From positions 1,010,682 through 1,074,681 of the forward strand of contig JAGFNQ010000297.1 of assembly GCA_024364735.1 (NCBI GenBank): a stretch of DNA of 64,000 nt, written 5' to 3'. The notes below the pieces were generated by a model, which made no database searches, was not told where the DNA came from, and was given only the letters and a program-made list of their open reading frames with translations. The stretch comes from Boesenbergia rotunda. Its lineage: Eukaryota > Streptophyta > Magnoliopsida > Zingiberales > Zingiberaceae. Positions 10,426 through 23,049 of the stretch are shown here, one piece after another (position 1 is the stretch's first letter; every line of letters begins with the position of its first letter). Made by a program: the position numbers and the translations under genes.

Positions 10426-13400
10426 ATGCAGGAGCCTTCGATCAACCGACCTCCGACACCCAATCCCGACGAGGAGCCGGAAAAGGAGCTTTCCATGCAG
10501 GAGATTATCAACATCAAGGTGTCGGACTGTTTCGCCCTTAGGCAATTTTTTGTGAGAATCATCTTAGAAAAAGACGCTAAAAGGGGGAAAAAAAGGTTTT
10601 AGGGTTTAGAAAGTGTTATTTATTCAGTATTGGGATGATTGTGTATCTGCTCATATGGAGATCTTCGCACATGTCGATGAGTTGGATTTGGTTCTTCAGC
10701 TAATAGAGTCTGGGGAGAAGGAGAAACTGATGGAGCTTCTGAGGGAAAGGCTGATAGAGTGTGGATGGAGGGACGAGATGAGATCGCTCTGCAGGTTTGA
10801 AGTATTTCCTTTGTTAATATTTATGCCGCAAAATAAGTGTTTGATTGCTTATAGATTATCCTTTTTGGTCACCTACTTTTCCACACAGTGGTATCTGTGC
10901 CTGTTGAATTCCTGATTGTTTTTTGCTTGCTGTTGTATTCATGATAAATTGTCTTAAATCACATATGCAGGAACTTTGTTTTTTTCCTCATTTTTTTGAA
11001 GTTTTATCTGTACATACTAAATTCCTCAGTAGTCTCTGATAAAGTCTTCTGCTGGAAACACCCTTGTGGATCACTCCACTCGCTGCCCTCAGTATATTTA
11101 GATAGTTGCTTGTGTTTATTTGCATAGTATTTACTTGGACTATAATTTTTAAAGTGATTCTGAGAATTAGAATGGTATTAATGACATAATTGATCTGGAG
11201 GATAATCCATGGGTGAACTAGATGAAAGTTGCTTGATTTATAGATATCTCCATGTGGTATTAAAATTTCCCTGGCTGGCTTGATTGCTGTAGTAAGGTGT
11301 ATTTTTACATTCTGACTTGTGTGAATACTTTTGATAACAATAATAATAGTCTTGACGATGTAAGGTTGGTTAAATGGATACATCGACTCGACAGTGTATG
11401 GTTGAATATGATTTTGATCCATGTATACTATGTTATTGATTGTCAATACAATCATCTACTATTTTATTTTGAGCGTAGGACTAATACTGATTGTGTTATT
11501 CATGTGGTTATCCGTTATTTATATGTTTAAGAATGACTAGTCATATCCCAAGATATGAAATTCAAACAGATTAGCTTAACAAAACTATTATCTTACTATC
11601 AGTTATTTAGACTCAATGTGTTTGGTTCTGACCTCTTTTAAATGATATGATCAAAGTTGGACGGTAAAAACAATTGTGTTTAATATTTTAATGAAACTTA
11701 AGGTTGTCCAAAGACATGAATCTGTTCTATATGTGCAAACATGTTGCTTGTCTACGATTTCATGTGCTTCACTTTTGTTATCTGGTTGGGTCCTGTGATT
11801 TTTTTGAACCTTTGTTTCTTCTTGTCTTTCTCAAAGAGCATATGCAAAGAAAAAGGGAAGAAATAATGTCACAGTTGATGACCTTGTACATGTTATTACT
11901 CCAAAAGGAAGAGGTGAGTACTTGTTGAATTTATTTATCCTTTTGTTTGAAATTGTTTCTTCAAATCTTCAACTTTTAATGTTCATTGGAGAAAAGTTGT
12001 GCACTTTCTGGCGATTTTGCAATTTCTACATCAGATTTTAAGAAGTAGTTTCAAAATTGTTCACTCTTTTACTATCCATCCAATTTTCAACGCAAGGAAA
12101 AATCTTGCAAGTGATTAAATAAACTAAATGGTTCTTGAACATTAAATAATATAGTGGTGAGTGATGGATTTTATTGAGTTCATGAGCTCTTTTATTTTTA
12201 GTTTTTTCATCTAGTTTCTTTAGATACGAATGAATGAGTTTGCAAGAGGAATGAAAGTATAAATTTTATCTCGTTCTATTTCATATGGGTGTGGTAATAA
12301 AATCCCCATCTCAATCCACTGCAATATCATCCCTAGTATGTGGTAATCCTTTTCCATCCCTAGATTAGACTCTTTTCTTTGCCAATAACGAAAACTTTTT
12401 GATAGGTGGGGATCCAATCATAGCTACCTTTTTATGTGATCACTAAATCAATTTGAATGTTTGTAAATGACATGTGCAACTTGTAATCAAAGGTTAGGTC
12501 ATGTACGAGCATATGGGCATGCATGAGGGGAGTGAAAGTGTCTGTTTGACTCCTACTAGAATCTCCTCCTTTGATGCTACTGAAAAATTTGTCAGCACAT
12601 TTTCCTCTTCCATAAAAGTGGAGGTAGATGTGTTTATCAATAAAAAAGAAAGGAAGTTAGTGGGATAATGGCTAGGCCGGTAGAGACGTTAGGTAGCCTC
12701 AACAAGTGTGATGGATTGTGGTTTAGCATAGTAATTAATTCAGCATAGGTGGATCATCTATAGGTTTCAGCTTAGAAGATAAATTAAAAAATAACAAATA
12801 TTTAGGTAATCCAATTGACAGACCATGTTCTCTTCACATTTTTGTGATCTTCTTTAGGGTGGTCTTGTAATGAGCAAGAGGATATAAATGGTTTTGCCTG
12901 TTCGGTGTTCTGGCAGTGGTTTTAGGTGTCCTGAGAAATGAGAGAAGAAGGGTTAGGCTTTCCCAACTGTTTCTCTCTCACATCTTTCTCAAGCCTGAAT
13001 TGAATGTTGTTTTATTGGATATTTAATTTTTATCACGGCTTGTGTTACTTTAATTTTTGTGTTGTTTTATTGGATATTTAATTTTTATCATGGCTTGGGT
13101 TCGTTGTTGCTCTATTTCATATTTATAATGCGGGATGATGATGCTAGTGCGTGTTGACTGAGTTGGAGTCAAAACTAACTAGTATGTCGCGTATGCCTAC
13201 ACTATTCGTATTTTATGATTTTCCTTTATTTGACGGTTGACGTTGAGGTTTTTTTGTCATCTATTTCATATTTATAAATTGGCAAAACTAGAGAGCGCTT
13301 TGTTAGCTCAATGCGAGATTAAGATTTTCAAACATTGGGAACTAATTATCTAATTTTAATCCAAGGCGGTCCACATTTATATACATAATTAAATCTAAGG

Positions 13401-13683
13401 AACTAATTTTCTCTTGCTTAACTGCTAACTTTGAAGTTTTTTTTTTTGTCTTACACTAGCTTGTTACAAATATTATTATTGTTAAACAACATCTTAGTAA
13501 TCATTGTATACAAATTCCAATAACCCAGTTTAAATTTTATAAAATTTTGTTGTCTGTAACACTTTCCTTGTCTTAACAATGTGGTTGAGCTATGTTGCAG
13601 CTTCAGTGCCGGATTCTGTGAAGGCTGAACTACTGCAACGCATCCAATCTTTCCTCAAATCAGTTCCGTTTGATGCCCTCTGA
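10426..13683 (+). CDS. SUS1: SUS1/ENY2: SAGA deubiquitinase-module and TREX-2 subunit
   Basis: Four exons, 10426-10518, 10700-10794, 11837-11913 and 13601-13683, join with GT/AG borders to 348 coding bases: 115 residues plus a TGA stop. The product matches plant ENY2/Sus1 along its length. The visible blocks are NRPPTPNPDEE, LQEIINIK-like MQEIINIK, LIESGEKEKLMELLRERL, IECGWRDEM, KKKGRNNVTVDDLVHVITPKGR (split here by position) and SVPDSVKAELLQRI. In the family the small helical protein binds the SAGA deubiquitinase module (Sgf11/Ubp8) and the TREX-2 Sac3 scaffold, coupling histone H2B deubiquitination and mRNA export. The ATG at 10426 gives the usual family length. Introns are 181, 1042 and 1687 bp. 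Exons 3-4 recur as a partial copy at 27.8-29.5 kb. Confidence 0.92.
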
Positions 13684-15557
13684 ACTATAAAAGTCAGTGC
13701 TCGCAAGCACTGATATCTCACACAAACTGTGCTACTCTCTCCTCTAAAATATCTTGGGAGATCGTTCAAATCTGGCAGCAGATAGAGATCACTTGTTGCC
13801 TCCTATTTTATGTTTCCTCAAAGCTGCATCAACAATTTGTTGCGTCATATTTTGTAAAATACATGATATGTAGTATTCTTAAGACTTCATAAACTAAACT
13901 CAAGATATGTATTTATAGTTTATACAATTCATTGTAGGTGCCATGATAACATTGATTAGCATGCATCAAAGTTGCTAATCGATGTTCATGCTAAAGCTCC
14001 ACCTCCCTGATGTTGCTGTGTTGTATTTGAGTGAGTTTAACTAGCAGGATCAACTTACTTCATTTTATTATGTTTTCGGTTTTCATGATCACTTCTTTAT
14101 TAGTCTTAATTGTCTACCTTCCCTCTCCTATAATATCCCGTTCAGGACCTGCCCAACCTATTGTACAAAAATATATAATGGATTTATCCATTTTAAATAT
14201 ATTGATGAATCAACTTGGTTGATTGAAAATTTTTTCAACTCTGCATTTTTGTAGTCTGTCTGTGTCACAATTTTGGTTAATTTTGATACAAGTTATTGTT
14301 ATGAAGAGGTTTGGTAAAGGATTTAGATATTTTTAAATTGATGATCTTGACCCAAAATTCTTGATTAGCAGGGACTTGAATCTTGATTGGGAAAGTACTG
14401 CGTGTGTAGTTGGGTCTTTGTTTATGACAATTATGGTCACTAATTGCTCGAGCTTAATGATTCAACCTCTGTTTGCCAAACTTATTGTCTGTGAAGAGTG
14501 TAGCTTCGTTTAAGGGAGGTTACTGCCTTTCCATGATTTATGCTTTCCCACAGACAAGGGAGGTTACTTCAATCTCTCAAGTTTCTTCATATTTGCCCAC
14601 ACTCCATCTTAAGCTAGCAAATAAGGCTGCCGGACGCCTATTTTGTGAGTGTTAATCATATGTCAACGAACCTCATTTTGTCTTTAAAATTATTTCAAAA
14701 TTAATTCTCCTCATCATCTTGATTTATTATTTTACATTATTAAGTTATTTTATACAATAACAATTGAACTTAGAAATGAAAATTTTGAAAAGAAAATAAA
14801 TGTTGCAACTATTTGAGAAAATTTAAAAAGACATATTTAAGATGGTAATTTTTACATGACTAATAAATATTTAAGTTAGACGATATATAAAAAACTTGAT
14901 TAACAATATAAAATAGAATAAAATTTATTAAATATAGATAAGTTCCATGTTATAGAAAGATTTATATAATTAACATTATTTAATGGGAAAAAATTTTAGT
15001 TATTATTGCAAATCACTTTTATTAATTTGAGATTGGAAAAGAAGATTTGTTCACTCTAATACTTTCATCGTCAATTCATCCCAGAACTAACGTAGAGGAA
15101 GTAAATTATGGGGTAACTAATTCAGATACTGTAGCTAGTGTGTGAGGAGAGTAAGTATATTGACTTTGCCAGAGAAGCATAACTCATAAAGATAATTCAG
15201 ATGTTCGTAGATAACAAAGGTAACAAAATCAATATTAATATCAAAATTTAGTAGGTGACTGCTACTCGATTCCACTCTGGAACCGCCTCTGATAATGTCT
15301 TCAGGAATGCCGATCGGATTCTTTCACTCTTGATATTCACCGAAACCCTTTTCAGATGCTCCAAGGGCTCATTAATCCTTGATGAACTCTCCCACTCGTC
15401 GAAATCCTCATCCCACGCACGCTGAAATTGAGAAATCAATGGCTGAAATTGAGAAATCAATGGTACCAATATATGATCAATCAAGCCAACGAAAGAAAGA
15501 AAGCATTGCTATTATCCCAAACTCAAACCTTTTTGGACTCAGTTAAAACGAGTGACT
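11043..15557. repeat. Segmental duplication, copy 1
   Basis: From the middle of SUS1 intron 2 to the FBD-side end of the F-box gene. This segment is closely repeated at 27051-30922 and, in pieces, at 31200-32540 and 37243-39600. Copy 1 contains functional SUS1 exons 3-4, so it is probably the source. Confidence 0.85.
13684..15247. other. SUS1 3' flank
   Basis: Probable SUS1 3' UTR followed by AT-rich spacer up to the convergent F-box gene. Most of it is shared with the duplicate at 29466-30637. ORFs here are incidental. Confidence 0.5.
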
Positions 15558-16731
15558 GTAGATTCGGTGCACATCGAAGAAGATCAAATACGATGTTAGG
15601 CTGAACTTCTCTGCGACATACATTTTGATCTTCAACTCAAGCAGTTTGTGAAAGACAGGAAACCCTTCTAGGATGGCCTTATATTTTCCCTGAAACAAAC
15701 AAAGATATTAATCCGTTTCAAAACAATATATATATATATATATATAATTAGGAAAAGAAGATCATAAATTAACATACCAGGAATCTAGGAGTCAAGCCTG
15801 AAAGACATTTATCCGACACAGTTATAGCTACCGCAGTGACGTCGGCATAGCGTCTGAGCAAATGTTCCTAAGCGCCAAATTCTGTATAATCGAACGCGAG
15901 TCAAGGAGGGCGCTTCGACAAGCAAGTTGCCGTACTAAACCAGGGTTTCAGCCTTAAATATTCTAGTTTCTGACAAGAGATTTGAAGCTTTTCTGGGGCA
16001 GTTACAAGAGTCAATCGGAGAAGATTTGGCGCCACTATTTGAACGACTTCGGCCCGGACATAATTTGTTTTTAATGTTAGTTCCTCTAAAACAGGGCAAG
16101 CCGTGATCAACCTCGATAAGCTCTCGTTAGGAATAAGATTTTCACCGAGTGATAGGGAAAGCGTCTTGAGATTGTTCAATCTGAAGGCGATGCATTTGCA
16201 AAAAGTAAATTTGAAATTTATACCGCCGACGACTTGCAGATTCAGCGACACGAGCGATGGCCAATCGAACAGAAGTTTGAAAAAAGAACCTCTCCATTGC
16301 GAATAGAAGAAATTGAGGAGAGTCACGTGTCGGGCATCGTGGGATTTGGAATATTTGACCAAGTTATAGACGAAAGTTTCACAATCGAGGACGGGTTCGT
16401 AGCCATCGTTGAGATAGTTAATGACGAAATCTTCAGGATCAATGGTGTGTCCGATGAAGCGGAGACGAGAAACAGAGACCTTATGGCAGCGGGAAGCGAA
16501 GAAGCGCTTCATGATGATGGGTTTTAGCTGGATGTAGGAGAAGTCGATGACGGGGACGGAAGTCCAGACGCGACGCCATCTGCGGGCCAGAACAGAGGTG
16601 CGGATGGAGTGTAGGGTGGGAAGGAAAGAAAGGATGTGGCGGAGAAGGTGATCCGGGAGATTGCTGAGGTAGTCTTCTTCTCCTTCCGATTGCTCGTGCC
16701 GGCGAAAGCTTTTGCTACTCAAATCGTCCAT
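15248..16731 (-). pseudogene. F-box/LRR/FBD gene, probably broken
   Basis: The minus-strand reading from ATG at 16731 gives a typical F-box (LSNLPDHLLRHILSFLPT, then VLARRWRRVWTSVPVIDF) and leucine-rich segments (LNNLKTLSLSLGENLIP, CPVLEELTLKTN, LLRLTLVTAPEKL). The last exon (about 15422-15248) carries an FBD end: LEHLKRVSVNIKSERIRSAF and EAVPEWNRVAV. F-box/FBD proteins are SCF ubiquitin-ligase substrate receptors of mostly unknown target. Between these parts the frame is interrupted. In-frame TGA (about 15901) and TAG (about 15868) stops precede a further LRR stretch that ends at a GTATGT donor near 15778. The next exon (about 15690-15560) needs a frame change to read on through CAPNLQSLVL. 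A truncated product of about 276 residues is possible, but the gene is more likely a pseudogene. Confidence 0.7.
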
Positions 16732-17310
16732 GTAGAGAGAGAGGAAGGCCTTCAAGGTGTGGTGGGGTGGGGCGATATCTAAACTTCCAGATTTATTGAA
16801 ATAATTAATTTGAACCAGCAAATTAATTAATGGAAAATCCCGACAATTAATAACGAACCAAACGCTTTTACAAAATTATATATATATCCATCCAACCTGG
16901 CATTTTTAATTTTTTTTTCTATTTTTAAACATTTCCTCTTCCTCTCTTAATTCTTTTTTAAAAAAGATTTTCTTAAACCTCTTCTCCCCGTCGGCGAAAT
17001 TTTTCGCCGCCCTCGCGCTTCCTCTCTTCGCCGACGAGCCCTCTCTCTCTCCCCCCGAAGCAAACCGTCCTCGCTCTCTCTCTCTCGTCGACGACCGAAG
17101 CCAAGCTAGGGCGTTGTCGTCGAGTCGCCTTCCGTCGACCCCTCCTCCAAGCTACAGCGCCTTCAAACTAGGGATTCGCCGTCGACCCCTCCTTCAAGCT
17201 ACAGCGCCTTCAAGCTCCAGCGCTGTTCAATCTGGCTGCGCCTCCAAGCTAGTGCTTCTCGTCGACCCCCTCCTCCAAGCTAGGGCTTCGTCGTTTAACC
17301 AAGGTATCTA
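16732..17310. promoter_or_regulatory. CT-rich, 5' UTR-like region with short repeats
   Basis: Next to the F-box start lies AT-rich DNA, then CT-rich sequence (about 16980-17300). It holds imperfect repeats of a unit like GTCGACCCCTCCTCCAAGCT at about 17137, 17183 and 17260. It ends at AACCAAG followed by GTATCTAGG, a good donor-like site at about 17303. It resembles a plant leader exon on the plus strand, but no coding exon downstream could be linked to it. Confidence 0.35.
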
Positions 17311-17799
17311 GGCTTGGACAGCTAATTTCCAGAAGCATAAAATTCTTCCGTTTAAAATATTATGCATTTTGTGAAACTTTTGAAGTTTTTTTTCCTGTTA
17401 GCTTGATTGAAGGCTGTCATGTTTCTAAACTATACCATTTTAACTTATACCATTTTAACTTATTTCTCTCATTTTATTATTCATTGATAGTAATCATAAT
17501 CTAGATCAGAATCAGATATAGTTTAGTTTTTTCTACCATAAACAAACTGTTAACAATCTTACAACATCCTATTTTTTTAGAAATAATTAGCTAACTTGTA
17601 TTGTTGAATATTGTATGAATTGAATGGAGTATCTTTCTTACGTTCCTATCTGTTTAATGAAATCAAGTGTTGAGAATTTCTATGAGGTTCTAATTGCTTA
17701 TATCAGATTCTGTGACAATAATAGTGTTTTCAATTTTCATACATATGGGATTCTAATTTGCTTATCTAATAGTTTCTAATTGCTTAGATCAGATTCTGA

Positions 17800-17882
<83 letters not shown>

Positions 17883-18206
17883 TCGATTTGTAATTGTGAT
17901 ATTTGGTTTGTGATGTTAGATTTTATGCAATCAATTTTCATACTGTGTATTTTATGCAATCAATTTTCATACTGGTTTTGTGATGTTAGATATCATGCTT
18001 CAATTCTTTTCATTCATAAGTGTGCTCATCCAAGAATGTGGACACAATTTATTCTTTTTTGGTCACAAATTTAACCATGCATCCCAAAATTTGGGCAATA
18101 TATGACCTATGGTAGGAATACGGTTGTAGCATGTTTAACTTGTTTTTTGTTGAGTTAATTTTAGGGTCTACGTTCAATTCTCAAGGTTCTTGATTGAGAC
18201 CATATG
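17311..18206. other. AT-rich spacer with TA microsatellite
   Basis: No gene recognised. It includes repeated short phrases such as TTTTATGCAATCAATTTTCATACTG (two copies around 17922-17970) and the long TA run annotated separately. Confidence 0.4.
17802..17878. repeat. TA dinucleotide microsatellite
   Basis: About 77 bp of almost uninterrupted AT/TA repeats, broken once at about 17844. Confidence 0.95.
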
Positions 18207-19305
18207 CAAGGTTTAGGGTTTCGTTTGGTTTCGGACGAAACGGGCGAAACAGTTTCGTTCCGCTCGTGCGCCGAAACCGGCTCGAGGAAGCCAAGCGTAT
18301 CGACGCGAGTAGGCGCGACAGCGGCGAGTGGCGAGGTGACAAGCGCCGGAGGAAAAAACGCCAACGCCGGAGGACGCGCGTGGCCCGTGACGTCGCATGT
18401 GCCGTCGGGGCGTCGCGAGACTCCTCCGGCGCTGCCGGAAGAGTCGTCGGACTCCTCCGGCGCCGCCGGAAGCTCCAGTTGCCGGCCGCACACTCCGCCT
18501 CCGCCTCCGCCCGCGCCCGCGCCTCGCCCGCTTCGCTCGATCCCTACTCGAGGAAAATATGTGAGGTTTCCTCCCATAATTATTTATATCAATAAAATAT
18601 TTAAAAATATATTTAAAATTAAATAAATTTTATTAATTAATTTTCTGAAAATTATTTTTAATGTTTCAAATATTATTTAAAAATCTAAAAAAACCTAAAA
18701 ATATTTCTAAAAAAATCATATTTATATTCTGATATATTTTTTATTATTTTATATATTTACTATTTTATTATTTAATTAATATTTTGATATTTTATCATTT
18801 TAAATATATATTATTTAAATTAATAATTAATTAAATGAATAAATAAATAATTTATATAATTATTATATGTAAAGTAGCATTTTATGTTAATTTATATATT
18901 TATTATAGATAATATTTTTTATCTTAGAATAAATTTGAAATTTGAATTTATAAATATTACGATATTAAACTTTTTACTTTTAGCTTTTTTGTTCTAGAAC
19001 ATATAAAGTTTTGGTATTAATAACTTAGTAAGGTTTAATTCGAGTTATTAATAGATTAATTTTCTTTAAAAAAAATTATATTTAATTTTTATAACGATAT
19101 TAAATTATTCAATAATTGAGAACTTATATGAAATTAATATATAATTTATTTTTAAATTATACACAATAAACATATTTATCTCATAATTATTATATATAAA
19201 TAAAAAATTACCGAAACTGTACCGGCACGACACGATATTATACCGAAACCGTATCGTTCCGGTATGGGACCGAAACCTCGGCACGGGTCGAGATTTTGAA
19301 CCTTG
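18207..19305. mobile_element. TIR DNA transposon, non-autonomous, 8-bp target duplication
   Basis: A 1.1-kb segment with ends CAAGGTT and AACCTTG, flanked by identical ACCATATG at 18199-18206 and 19306-19313. Subterminal sequence is rich in CGAAAC and CCGAAAC motifs on both sides. The left third is very GC-rich and the right part very AT-rich. No transposase was seen. An 8-bp duplication fits hAT. A 9-bp reading (GACCATATG) would fit Mutator-like elements, so the superfamily is open. Confidence 0.7.
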
Positions 19306-19313
19306 ACCATATG

Positions 19314-19880
19314 ATGACAGTTTGGTGTTTTGGAGGATACCTCTCTCGCTAGTGAAAAGATTGTGGGGAGTCCCAAAATTGTGGCTATTGGAGGAAATCA
19401 ATTGAGCATTCCATAAACCAACCCTTTAATTACTATGATTACAAGCATGGCGAAGGTTCCATGGTCTGTCTAGGCCTTCATTACATCGAATCCACCTACT
19501 AGGAACACTATTGACTTGGAGAGGTGCTTTTACCATTGTTAAGTAGCTACTATGTCCGCATGCACCATTTGTCGACGCAACCCAATAAGGAAGGACAAAT
19601 GGATTGTCCACTTGAGTTTCTATAGGCACAGCCGCTCTCTTGCCTTTGTCCAATGAGCAAGATTTTGTGTGCGCTTAAAATTCCAATATGCCCACCTAAA
19701 TTTATAGGTATTTTATGTTTGATTGGGTTGATCGCCTGAGCTTGTAAAGTTCCTATTGAAAGTTTATCGTTAAATTTAATTATTCTCCGTTTTTATTATA
19801 TATTTTATATTATTAAATGACAATATACCTCTGGAGATTTTACTGCTATGACACTGGGGGGAAGCTAACAATTAACAAGC
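19314..19880. other. Unassigned spacer
   Basis: Contains a minus-strand open stretch (19653-19426) with no family I recognise. It could be a degraded transposon or gene fragment. Confidence 0.3.
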
Positions 19881-19885
19881 TGCAA

Positions 19886-19947
19886 TTTTGTTCTTACAAG
19901 TTCTGTAACTTTTGTTCTTACAAGTTCTGTAACTTTTGTTCTTACAG
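19886..19947. repeat. Short tandem repeat at a splice-acceptor-like site
   Basis: TTTTGTTCTTACAAG followed by TTCTGTAAC is repeated, with three TTGTTCTTACA copies. The last one ends in a TTCTTACAG acceptor directly before the E2-like exon. Confidence 0.7.
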
Positions 19948-20038
19948 GTCCTTATGAAGGTGGCGGGTGGAAAATTCGTGTTGAGCTACCAGATGCTTAT
20001 CGATACAAGTCTCCTTCAATTGGCTTCCTTAATGAATT
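19948..20038 (+). pseudogene. Single exon fragment of a ubiquitin-conjugating enzyme (E2)
   Basis: 91 bp between an AG acceptor and a GTGAGA donor translate, in frame with a 5' partial codon, to PYEGGGWKIRVELPDAY and KSPSIGF. This matches the UBC4/5/6-type E2 core (usually YQGGVWKVRVELPDAYPYKSPSIGF). The expected next block with HPN and the active-site cysteine is absent nearby, and no other UBC exon was found. It is probably a captured or stranded exon. Confidence 0.75.
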
Positions 20039-20321
20039 GTGAGACTGTTCCCTTTTCCTTGAAACTTATGTATGTTGGCAGCATCTTCGCAATTTACCCC
20101 TTTTTTACTAGAGGACCTTGATTATAGTACTATATCTTCAACCATCTGGAATCTGATAGCTATAGACATTGATGCTTATGAAAATATAATCTACGAGATA
20201 ATTTGATGGTAATTCATCTCATCAGCAATATTTTTAGGAAGACACAAAAAGTCATTTTCAATGAAAGAGAAATCAAAAGTTGTTTTATTCATGGCTTACT
20301 GTTTTATCCATACAAGACTTG

Positions 20322-23049
20322 GTGCGTTGCTAGATTTTCATCAAAGGATGAAAATAAGCGATGAAGTTTCTCCGAGAGGACTTGTGGTAAATATCAACTA
20401 AGGGCGCGGTAGGAGCAAAACTCAGTATGGATCGGATAGCGACAACAAAGCTCGTTCTAAGTCGAGAATGAAGAAGGTGGTCACATGCTATAAGTGTGGA
20501 GGCAAAGGTCATATAAGAGAGATTGTTCAGAGATAAAGAAATATGTTATAGAGAGCAAAGGTAGTTCAGTAAAGTCTACAAATATAATTGAAGAAGAAAA
20601 TTCAGAGAGCGATGATAGAGATATGCTATCAATTATGTCAAGTTTGGAGCAGCTGACGGATATATCTATCTTAGACTTTGCATGTTCATATCATATAACT
20701 CCCAACAAGGAGTGATTTGACACTTATAAGGCAGTGGGTTCTAATTCAGTGTTGGTGGGAAATGATGTGTCTTGCAGAGTTATAGGCACAAGGACATCAA
20801 AATCAAGATGTTTGTTGGTGTGATCAGAATTTTATGTGATGTCAAACACATACTAGATCTAAGGAAAAAATTTGATCTCACTAGACAGATCAGTTGCAAA
20901 CACAAATCAGTGAGCGGGCAATGAAAGTCGGCAAGGGAGCTTTGACCTTAATGAAAGGATAAAAAGTAGTAGGGAACATCTACAAGTTGATAGGGATTAT
21001 AATTGTATGCGGAGTCGCCTCGATGGAATCTGAATCAAACAATATTGTGGCATATGCGGTTAGGGCATATGAGCGAACATGGGGTGTTGGAATTTCACAA
21101 GAGAGAATTGTTGAAGGGCGTTAAGATGTGCAAGCTTGAATTCTGCAAATTCGGTGTTCTTGGGAAACACAAAGGGCAATTACGACGGTAATACATAACA
21201 TGGAGGAGATTCTATACTATGTACATATGGATCTTTAGGAACCGGCCAGTGTAGCGTTGTGTGGAGGGCACTTGTATTTTGTGAGTTTTATTGATGATTA
21301 CGCACGTGGTCTGGGTATACTTTATGCGTTTTAAGTCGGAAACTTTTATAAAATTTAAATTATGGAAAATTAAAGTAGAGAATCAGACTGGAAGGAAAAT
21401 CAAATGTCTTAAGTCAAACAATGAGACTATGTACATGGATTCAAAGTATCAAAATTTTGTGAGCAGGATGGGATAATGAGGTATTTCTCGATTCGTTGGT
21501 TACCTTAGGAGAACGGTGTGGCGGAAAGGTTAAATAGGACCATCATTGAGAAGGTAAGATGTCTCAGGTTGAATGCAGGGCTAACAAAGAATTTTTGGAC
21601 ATAAGCGATAAACATGACATGTTATCTCATTAATAGATCTCCAAGTACAACACTAGAAAGCAAAGTATTAGAGGAAATATGTACATGGAATTCAGTAGAG
21701 TACTCTCATCTTCTAGTTTTTGATCATCCTATATACACATATCTAGTGAAGAAAGATTCAAGCTGGATGCAAAGAAAAATCAATGCATTTTTTTGGGTAT
21801 AAGAAAGGAGTTAAAGGTTTCAAGTTTTTGGGATTCTAAGGCAAACAAGGTGGTGATCAATAGAGATGTGTTTGACGAGAAGGTCATGCTACAACGTATT
21901 TAGGAAGAAAGAAACGAAACACCACAGAGCAACAAGAGAAAGATGTTGTGACGAGAAGGTTTCTCGATTCGTTGGTTACCTTAGCAGAACAGTGTGGCGG
22001 AAAGGTTAAATAGGACCATCATTGAGAAGGTAAGATGTCTCAGGTTGAATGCAGGGCTAACAAAGAATTTTTGGACATAAGTGATAAACATGACATGTTA
22101 TCTCATTAATATATCACCAAGTATAACACTAGAAGGCAAAGTATTAGAGGAAATATGGACATGGAATTCAGTAGAGTACTCTCATCTTCGAGTTTTTGAT
22201 CATCCTATATACACATATCTAGCGAAGAAAGATCCAAGCCGTATGCAAAGAAAAATCAGTGCATTTTTTTGGGTATAAGAAAGGAGTTAAAGGTTTCAAG
22301 TTTTTGGGATTCTAAGGCAAACAAGGTGGTGATCAACAGAGATGTGTTTGACGAGAAGGTCATGCTACAACGTATTTAGGAAGAAAGAAACGAAACACCA
22401 CAGAGCAACAAGAGAAAGATGTTGTGTAGGTGGAGTTAAAGACATGACTATGATGATTTTAGTTCAGAGCACATAGAGCATTGCACTATTGCTGATGACA
22501 GACCGAGATGAGTCGTGAAGCCACCCACTAGATACGGATTCGAAGACTTGGTATCTTATGCACTTATCACCAGTAGCGGAGATCTTGCATCTTTTAGGAA
22601 GAAGTACACAACTCTGAGAAGGACAAGTGGATGGGTGTTATGGCGGAAGAGATGAAGTCGTTGCATGAGAACCAAATGTGAGATCCAATGGAACTTTCTG
22701 AGGGAACACGAGTTATAGGGTGCAAGTGACTATTCAAGAAGAAGGAAGCAATGCCAGAGGGAGAAGAAGCGAAGTTCAAGGCTCGTTTGGTAGCAAAGGG
22801 ATACTCACAGAGAAACGGGGTTGACTATGATGAGATTTTCTCTCTAATGGTGAGACGTACATCAATCAGAGCGGTGTTGGCTTTGGTGGTACATCACGAT
22901 TTGTAGCCGGAGCAAATGGATGTGAAGATGATATTTCTTCATGGTAATTTGGATGAGCAGATTTTTATGTCACAACCTAAGAGATTTAGTAGCTTGAACA
23001 AGAGCAATTAGTTTACGAGTTGAAGAAATCACTCTATGGATTGAAGATG
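20322..23049 (+). mobile_element. Ty1/copia body A, decayed, no LTR
   Basis: In order: a gag CCHC knuckle (CYKCGGKGHI at about 20491), a protease-like block (CSYHITP), a GAG-pre-integrase block (LWHMRLGHMSEHGVLEFHK at about 21040), integrase core pieces and the first part of reverse transcriptase (up to about 23045). Many stops and frameshifts interrupt it. It breaks off inside RT and is followed directly by gag sequence of body B. No 5' LTR was found upstream. Confidence 0.8.
21484..22426 (+). repeat. 476-bp tandem duplication inside copia body A
   Basis: The integrase-region stretch beginning near TTTCTCGATTCGTTGG (about 21485) and ending in AAAGATGTTGTG (21950) is repeated from about 21961 to 22426 with few differences. 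Body B has this stretch once. Confidence 0.9.

Noticed and set aside
10149..10541. 130-residue ORF over SUS1 exon 1
   Set aside because: A different frame from the conserved ENY2 reading; an incidental ORF across the 5' UTR and exon 1.
10988..11455. 155-residue minus-strand ORF, also seen at 27241-27462
   Set aside because: It lies in SUS1 intron 2 and is repeated only because the intron is duplicated. AT-biased composition without a domain.
18161..18626. Several ORFs in the GC-rich part of the TIR element
   Set aside because: No splice signals, domain or conserved frame. It may be captured sequence but is not a supported gene.
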